DNA from: Balneolaceae bacterium | Lineage (GTDB): Bacteria > Bacteroidota > Rhodothermia > Balneolales > Balneolaceae | DNA length: 11,545 nucleotides | Assembly: GCA_003555185.1 (NCBI GenBank) | Contig: PWFZ01000282.1 | Coordinates: forward strand, 1-11,545 | Direction: 5' to 3' | Part shown: piece by piece, positions 7,805 through 11,545 of the stretch | How the letters are laid out: every line of letters starts with the position of its first letter | Numbering within the stretch: position 1 is the first letter of the stretch | Made by a program: the position numbers and the translations under genes | Notes under the pieces: generated by a model | Database searches by the model: none | What the model saw: only the letters and a program-made list of their open reading frames with translations | Told to the model about the DNA's origin: nothing

Positions 7805-7876
7805 ATGCAATTAGCGAATAATCATATCAATTGGTGGTGGCCGAATAAAACATATTTGGCAGTGGAATCGATATGA
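7805..7876 (+). CDS. trpL: trp operon leader peptide with three tandem Trp codons
   Basis: A 23-codon frame from ATG (7805) to TGA (7874-7876). The peptide begins MQLANNHINWWWPNK, with three consecutive TGG codons at 7832-7840. Trp is rare, so three in a row in a tiny frame just upstream of trpE marks a transcription-attenuation leader peptide. The ribosome stalls on these codons when charged tRNA-Trp is scarce. The Trp codons sit directly at the left arm of the first RNA hairpin (7840-7846), and the stop codon lies just past the second pairing segment, as the mechanism requires. The ATG is only 4 nt after the -7 promoter element, so the message is probably leaderless or almost so; leaderless trpL is known in Sinorhizobium meliloti. 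No Shine-Dalgarno is visible. Confidence 0.85.
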   Translation: MQLANNHINWWWPNKTYLAVESI

Positions 7877-7936
7877 TTGAATGTTTTTAATGAAATTTTT
7901 AAAAACCCACTGCAGTTAACTGTAGTGGGTTTTTTT
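7840..7936 (+). promoter_or_regulatory. Trp-codon transcription attenuator with alternative RNA hairpins
   Basis: Three competing pairings can be drawn. The 1:2 hairpin pairs GCCGAAT (7840-7846) with ATTTGGC (7854-7860), 7 bp around a 7-nt loop. The 2:3 antiterminator pairs GCAGTGG (7859-7865) perfectly with CCACTGC (7907-7913). The 3:4 hairpin is the intrinsic terminator at 7901-7936. A ribosome stalled on the Trp codons (7832-7840) would mask 7840-7846, free segment 2 to pair with segment 3, and allow readthrough into trpE. A ribosome reaching the TGA at 7874 would cover segment 2 and leave the terminator to form. The 1:2 and 2:3 arms share only two bases (7859-7860), so exclusion between them may rely on crowding as well as base competition. 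Confidence 0.85.
7901..7936 (+). terminator. Intrinsic terminator of the trp attenuator
   Basis: ACCCACTGCAG pairs with CTGTAGTGGGT around a TTAA loop (7916-7919), with one G-U pair. A run of seven T (7930-7936) follows, and its complementary run of five A lies at 7901-7905. It ends 11 nt before the trpE ATG, so it can only work as a conditional terminator for this operon. Confidence 0.9.
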
Positions 7937-7947
7937 ATGTAAACAAT

Positions 7948-9414
7948 ATGACATTATCTGAATTTAAAAAGCTTGCAGAGACATATACTGCAATTCCTGT
8001 ATCGCGAAGAATGCTTGCTGATGTTCTTACGCCCGTTTCACTGTTTTTATCCATCAGACAAAATGCAGAGTACCCATTTCTGTTCGAGTCAGTTGAGGGT
8101 GGGGAGCATTTGGCGAGGTATTCCTTTCTGGGAAAAAACCCATATCAAGTGCTTCGGTTCGATGGTGACTTTGTAACGCTCACCGAAGGGGATGGTGAAC
8201 CTATTTTATTAGACGCGCCCTATTTTGAAGCATTGGAGAACTTAACAACACAACATTCAGAACCAATACTGCCTGACTTGCCACGACTCACAGGTGGAGC
8301 CGTTGGATTTTCATCTTACGATACCGTTCGGGAAGTTGAAAACCTTCCCAATGTACCGGAAAGTGATCACGATCTGCCGGAGGCAATCTGGTCATTTTAT
8401 GATGAGGTGTTTGCTTTTGATCATGTGAAGCAGCAGATCGTGCTTATGAAAACCGTGTTTGTTGATGGTGAATCAGATCTTGAAAAACTCTATAAAGATG
8501 CACATAAGTCATTGCAGAATATGGATAAAGTGGCTGTACAAAGCGTAAATCCAATGGAAGCTTTTTCTCTGGACGCAAATAAGCTGAAAAGCAATTTGAA
8601 AAAAGAGCGTTTTCATGAAATTGTTGAAAAAGCGAAGGAGTACATATACGAAGGGGATATTTTTCAGGTAGTATTATCACAACGGTTTGAGGTTCCTTTC
8701 GAAGGGGACCGATTTACACTTTACCGCGCACTGCGGATGGTAAACCCATCTCCGTACCTATTTTTCCTGGAATTCGGTGAATTTTCACTTGTGGGTTCCT
8801 CCCCGGAAGTTTTAGTACGGGTTACTGACGGTGAAGCACGATTGCTGCCCATTGCAGGAACCCGTCCACGCGGCAAGGATCATGAGGAAGACCTGGCGCT
8901 GGAAGTGGACCTGAAAAATGATCCTAAAGAGATCGCTGAGCATATTATGCTTGTTGACCTGGGTAGAAACGACCTTTCACGGGTTTGTCAGCCTGGATCG
9001 GTACACCTTGAACGGAATCAATCCATTGAGCGGTTTTCTCACGTGATGCATATTGTTTCAGATGTGGTTGGGGAAATGCAGAAAGGAAAATCTTCCGTAC
9101 ATGCTCTGCAACAATGTTTTCCGGCGGGAACTGTAAGCGGTGCACCTAAAATTCGGGCAATGGAAATTATTGATGAACTTGAACCCACAAAACGCGGTCC
9201 CTATGCAGGTGCTGTTGGTTATTTTGACTTTTCGGGTAATATGGACACATGTATAGCCATTCGTACCATGTTGGTTACAGACGGCTCAGTTTTTATCCAG
9301 GCAGGAGCCGGAATTGTGGCTGACAGCGATCCAGATAAGGAATTTGAAGAAACAAAAAGTAAAGCCGGGGCTTTAGTTGATGCCTTAAGCCTGGCTTTGG
9401 AAATAACAAAATGA
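7948..9414 (+). CDS. trpE: Anthranilate synthase component I
   Basis: Converts chorismate to anthranilate, the first committed step of tryptophan synthesis, using ammonia supplied by TrpG. The 488-residue length fits the family. The N-terminal domain carries FLFESVEGGEHLARYSFLG (44-62), the LLES-type loop whose serine (S48) belongs to the tryptophan feedback site, so the enzyme is probably feedback-inhibited. The chorismate-binding domain shows PIAGTRPRG (301-309), EIAEHIMLVDLGRNDLSRV (328-346), FPAGTVSGAPKIRAME (391-406), GPYAGAVGYF (417-426) and the closing QAGAGIVADSDPDKEFEET (451-469). These identify TrpE rather than PabB or isochorismate synthase, and the neighbours agree. The start is the ATG at 7948, 11 nt after the attenuator terminator, with no Shine-Dalgarno. 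trpS follows after 53 nt. Confidence 0.97.
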   Translation: MTLSEFKKLAETYTAIPVSRRMLADVLTPVSLFLSIRQNAEYPFLFESVEGGEHLARYSFLGKNPYQVLRFDGDFVTLTEGDGEPILLDAPYFEALENLTTQHSEPILPDLPRLTGGAVGFSSYDTVREVENLPNVPESDHDLPEAIWSFYDEVFAFDHVKQQIVLMKTVFVDGESDLEKLYKDAHKSLQNMDKVAVQSVNPMEAFSLDANKLKSNLKKERFHEIVEKAKEYIYEGDIFQVVLSQRFEVPFEGDRFTLYRALRMVNPSPYLFFLEFGEFSLVGSSPEVLVRVTDGEARLLPIAGTRPRGKDHEEDLALEVDLKNDPKEIAEHIMLVDLGRNDLSRVCQPGSVHLERNQSIERFSHVMHIVSDVVGEMQKGKSSVHALQQCFPAGTVSGAPKIRAMEIIDELEPTKRGPYAGAVGYFDFSGNMDTCIAIRTMLVTDGSVFIQAGAGIVADSDPDKEFEETKSKAGALVDALSLALEITK

Positions 9415-9422
9415 TCTTAGAT

Positions 9423-9437
9423 TTGAGGTTTCCTCAA
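9423..9437 (+). repeat. Small hairpin in the trpE-trpS gap
   Basis: TTGAGG (9423-9428) and CCTCAA (9432-9437) form a 6-bp stem with a TTT loop. No T run follows, so it is not a standard intrinsic terminator. It could affect message stability between trpE and trpS, or be chance. Confidence 0.4.
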
Positions 9438-9467
9438 GGCTCATGACTCTCGACTTCAGAATAAACT

Positions 9468-10460
9468 ATGAATAAGCAAAAAACGATTCTCTCAGGTATT
9501 CAGCCATCAGGTAAACTGCATATTGGCAACTATTTTGGTGCTATGAAACAACATATAGCCATGCAGGAGCAGGGCGATGCCTTTTATTTTTTGGCGAACT
9601 ACCACACGCTGACGTCATTAAGTGATGGCAACCTTCTGCAAGAAAACACGCGGGATGTGGTTTTAGATTACCTGGCATTAGGTCTTGACCCTGATAAATG
9701 TACATTTTTTGCACAGTCTGATGTACCTCAAACCACAGAACTTGCATGGATACTCGGTACTCTTACACCGGTATCATTGATGGAGAAAGGGGTTGCGTAC
9801 AAGGATAAAGTAGCAAATGGACTCAGTCCGAATATTGGGCTTTTCACCTATCCGATTCTTCAGGCAGCTGATATACTTATCTACCACTCGGATATTGTAC
9901 CTGTTGGTGAGGACCAAAAACAGAATATAGAAATTGCCCGAGATTTAGCCGGTAAGTTAAACCGTGCATTTGGCGATGATCTGCTAAAGATTCCTGAAGA
10001 GCATATTGTAAAATCTGTAGCAACCGTTCCGGGTGTCGATGGTCGTAAAATGAGTAAATCATACGGTAATACCATCGATATATTTGACGAAGGGAAGTCC
10101 TTAAAAAAACGGGTAATGTCTATACAAACAGATTCTAAAGCACTGGAAGACCCCAAAGATCCGGATCTTTGCAATGTTTATGCGTTGATTAAACTTTTCG
10201 CCGATGAAAATACACGAAATGAAATAGCTGATAAATATCGCTCAGGAGGATATGGCTATGGTCATGCAAAAAAGGAACTTCTTGGTCTGATAACAGATTA
10301 CTATGCTGAAGCTCGGCTCAGGCGAAAGGAGCTGGAAAAAAATCCATCATACATTAATGATGTGCTAACTGAAGGTGGTAAAAAAGCACGACTGCGGGCT
10401 GAAGAAGTGATGGAGCCGATTCGTGAAGCAACGGGCTTGTTTAGAAGCTTTAAGTACTGA
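9468..10460 (+). CDS. trpS: Tryptophanyl-tRNA synthetase
   Basis: Class I aminoacyl-tRNA synthetase that charges tRNA-Trp with tryptophan, in the cytoplasm. At 330 residues it is the normal bacterial TrpS size. The N-terminal signature SGIQPSGKLHIGNYFGA contains the HIGN form of the HIGH motif (18-21). The KMSKS loop is intact at 194-198 within DGRKMSKSYGNTID, and GEDQKQNIEIARDL (147-160) is the typical TrpS core segment. The protein looks complete and active. It is embedded between trpE (53-nt gap) and trpG (163-nt gap) on the same strand. Readthrough of the trp attenuator would therefore raise both tryptophan supply and tRNA charging capacity, unless trpS has its own promoter. I see no clear promoter consensus in the 53-nt gap. 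Confidence 0.97.
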   Translation: MNKQKTILSGIQPSGKLHIGNYFGAMKQHIAMQEQGDAFYFLANYHTLTSLSDGNLLQENTRDVVLDYLALGLDPDKCTFFAQSDVPQTTELAWILGTLTPVSLMEKGVAYKDKVANGLSPNIGLFTYPILQAADILIYHSDIVPVGEDQKQNIEIARDLAGKLNRAFGDDLLKIPEEHIVKSVATVPGVDGRKMSKSYGNTIDIFDEGKSLKKRVMSIQTDSKALEDPKDPDLCNVYALIKLFADENTRNEIADKYRSGGYGYGHAKKELLGLITDYYAEARLRRKELEKNPSYINDVLTEGGKKARLRAEEVMEPIREATGLFRSFKY

Positions 10461-10463
10461 AAA

Positions 10464-10508
10464 ACTTCAAGCTTCTAAAACTCCACACTGTGGTGAAGTC
10501 CTTGAAGT
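10464..10508. repeat. Inverted repeat with nested hairpin after trpS
   Basis: ACTTCAAG (10464-10471) is the exact reverse complement of CTTGAAGT (10501-10508). Between them CCAC (10483-10486) and GTGG (10490-10493) form a small inner stem. The structure starts 4 nt after the trpS stop and has no U run, so it may be a 3'-end stabiliser or processing structure rather than a terminator. Confidence 0.45.
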
Positions 10509-10555
10509 GTTTGAAATCTTGCTGAAGGCTAAATAAAAAAATATACCACCCCCTG

Positions 10556-10576
10556 CCCCTCCTATTACAGGAGGGG
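10556..10576. repeat. GC-rich palindrome, REP-like
   Basis: CCCCTCCT (10556-10563) and AGGAGGGG (10569-10576) form a perfect 8-bp stem with a 5-nt ATTAC loop, preceded by the C-rich ACCACCCCCTG. Its composition is unlike the AT-rich surroundings. It resembles the dispersed palindromic intergenic elements seen in many Bacteroidota-group genomes. No T tract follows, so it is unlikely to be a terminator. Only one copy lies in this window. Confidence 0.5.
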
Positions 10577-10590
10577 AGTATTTCACTCCA

Positions 10591-10625
10591 ATACTCGATA
10601 CTTGTTACTTAATACTTACTACTAT
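10591..10625 (+). repeat. Degenerate 7-nt tandem repeat ending in the trpG start codon
   Basis: Successive heptamers read ATACTCG, ATACTTG, TTACTTA, ATACTTA, CTACTAT, sharing the core TACT at positions 2-5. The last unit runs into the trpG ATG (10624). Function unknown. Confidence 0.5.
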
Positions 10626-11220
10626 GATATTAATTATCGACAATTACGACTCTTTTACTTACAACCTTGTGCATATCGTAGCAGGGGTGAGTGAGGATTA
10701 TAAAGTTATCAGAAATGATGATCTGACTGTGGATGAAATACGTGAATTGAATCCATCAAAAATATTGATCTCGCCCGGACCCGGCCGGCCCGAAGATGCC
10801 GGTGTTACGGAAGAGGTTATTCGTGAGCTTGGAAAGGATATTTCGATCTTAGGAGTTTGTTTAGGTCACCAAGCTATAGGGCATGTATTTGGTGCAAAAG
10901 TGGTTCATGCTCCGAGTCTGATGCATGGTAAAACTTCTGTAGTGAATCATGACGGGAAAACGGTTTTTAAAGATGTTGGTGAGGGATTTACAGCGACACG
11001 ATATCACTCACTTGCCTTACAACCCGATAGCATTCCTGATGTACTGGAAGTAACGGCTAAAACACCTGATAACGTAATTATGGGAGTTCGACACAAAACA
11101 TTTCCAATCGAAGGAATCCAGTTTCATCCGGAAAGTATTCTTACTTTAGAAGGTCCGAAAATTATTCAGAACTGGTTGAAAATGACATTAAATAAAGTCG
11201 CTCAATTAACTGATAGCTAA
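10624..11220 (+). CDS. trpG: Anthranilate synthase component II (glutamine amidotransferase)
   Basis: Hydrolyses glutamine and channels ammonia to TrpE. It is a class I glutamine amidotransferase of 198 residues, normal length. Visible marks are IIDNYDSFTYNLVH (4-17), SPGPGRPEDAG (50-60), the nucleophile loop GVCLGHQAIG with C79, the HGKTS segment (101-105), RYHSLAL (126-132) and IQFHPES with catalytic H168 and E170. The catalytic triad is intact. In some bacteria this subunit is shared with p-aminobenzoate synthase (PabA role), but the position between trpE/trpS and trpD points to tryptophan. The TAA stop directly abuts the trpD ATG, which implies translational coupling. The start lies at the end of a degenerate heptamer repeat, with no Shine-Dalgarno. 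Confidence 0.96.
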   Translation: MILIIDNYDSFTYNLVHIVAGVSEDYKVIRNDDLTVDEIRELNPSKILISPGPGRPEDAGVTEEVIRELGKDISILGVCLGHQAIGHVFGAKVVHAPSLMHGKTSVVNHDGKTVFKDVGEGFTATRYHSLALQPDSIPDVLEVTAKTPDNVIMGVRHKTFPIEGIQFHPESILTLEGPKIIQNWLKMTLNKVAQLTDS

Positions 11221-11545
11221 ATGTTTACAGATATACTCGAGAAGATTTCTATTAGAGAAGAATTATCATCTGAGGAAGCATCTTCAGCTCTGCAAAAGAT
11301 CGTTGACGGAGAAGTTTCGAACGAAGAGGTTGCTGCTTTTTTATTTGGAATGAGAATTAAAGGCGAGTCTGTTTCAGAGCTCACCGCGTTTGTGAAAGTA
11401 ATGAGAAATGCCGCAACTTTGGTTGATGTAGATACGAAAGGTGCAGTAGATCTTTGCGGAACCGGGGGGGATAAATCCGGTACGTTTAACATTTCAACAG
11501 CAGCCATGTTCGTAGTTGCCGGTGCCGGTATACCGGTATTAAAGC
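11221..11545 (+). CDS. trpD: Anthranilate phosphoribosyltransferase, N-terminal part, truncated by window edge
   Basis: Transfers phosphoribose from PRPP to anthranilate, the second step of the pathway. The first 108 codons are visible. The N-terminal helical domain is followed by VDLCGTGGDKSGTFNIST, whose GTGGD (80-84) is the PRPP-binding glycine loop of the family. AAMFVVAGAGIPVLK follows, just before the window ends. The ATG begins at the base after the trpG stop, so the two genes are tightly coupled. The remaining roughly two thirds, with the rest of the active site, lies beyond the window. The sequence shows no frameshift so far. Confidence 0.95.
   Translation, partial: MFTDILEKISIREELSSEEASSALQKIVDGEVSNEEVAAFLFGMRIKGESVSELTAFVKVMRNAATLVDVDTKGAVDLCGTGGDKSGTFNISTAAMFVVAGAGIPVLK

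Noticed and set aside
11217..11507. Minus-strand 96-codon frame opposite trpD
   Set aside because: Antisense shadow of a clearly conserved trpD coding region.

Overview
The window looks like a piece of chromosome from a moderately AT-rich member of the Bacteroidota/Balneolota/Rhodothermota group; a Balneolaceae-like organism is my best guess. The evidence is indirect: no gene has a convincing Shine-Dalgarno sequence, a TTG-N20-TAnnTTTG promoter of the Bacteroidota type lies in front of the trp operon, and there is a PorV/PorQ-type outer-membrane barrel, a ThuA-like lipoprotein and an SGLT-type symporter. No mobile element, CRISPR array, tRNA or rRNA was found.

Left half (1-7533), almost entirely minus strand. 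A plus-strand fragment at 1-142, probably the C-terminus of an FG-GAP/VCBS-type protein, runs tail-to-tail into a three-gene sucrose module. Read in transcription order, the module is an SGLT-like Na+/sugar symporter (4616-3033), a PfkB-family fructokinase (3000-2107) and an amylosucrase (2072-135), with gaps of only 32 and 34 nt. The gene set predicts import of sucrose, transfer of its glucosyl unit onto an alpha-glucan, and phosphorylation of the freed fructose. Upstream on the same strand is a second tight cluster: a PorV/PorQ-like barrel (7533-6577), a GT4 glycosyltransferase (6566-5547) and a ThuA-like lipoprotein (5531-4761), with gaps of 10 and 15 nt.

Middle (7534-7947). This is the divergent control region between the barrel gene and the trp operon. 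It holds a promoter, an unannotated 23-codon leader peptide gene with three consecutive Trp codons, and mutually exclusive RNA hairpins ending in a strong intrinsic terminator 11 nt before trpE. Together these form a complete Trp-codon transcription attenuator. The promoter lies so close to the leader ATG that the leader message is probably leaderless or nearly so.

Right half (7948-11545), plus strand: trpE, trpS, trpG and the first 108 codons of trpD. Tryptophanyl-tRNA synthetase sits inside the biosynthetic operon between the two anthranilate synthase subunits. The enzyme that charges tRNA-Trp would therefore come under an attenuator that senses charged tRNA-Trp. The 163-nt trpS-trpG gap is rich in small repeats: a long-range inverted repeat, a GC-rich REP-like palindrome and a degenerate 7-nt tandem repeat that runs into the trpG start codon.
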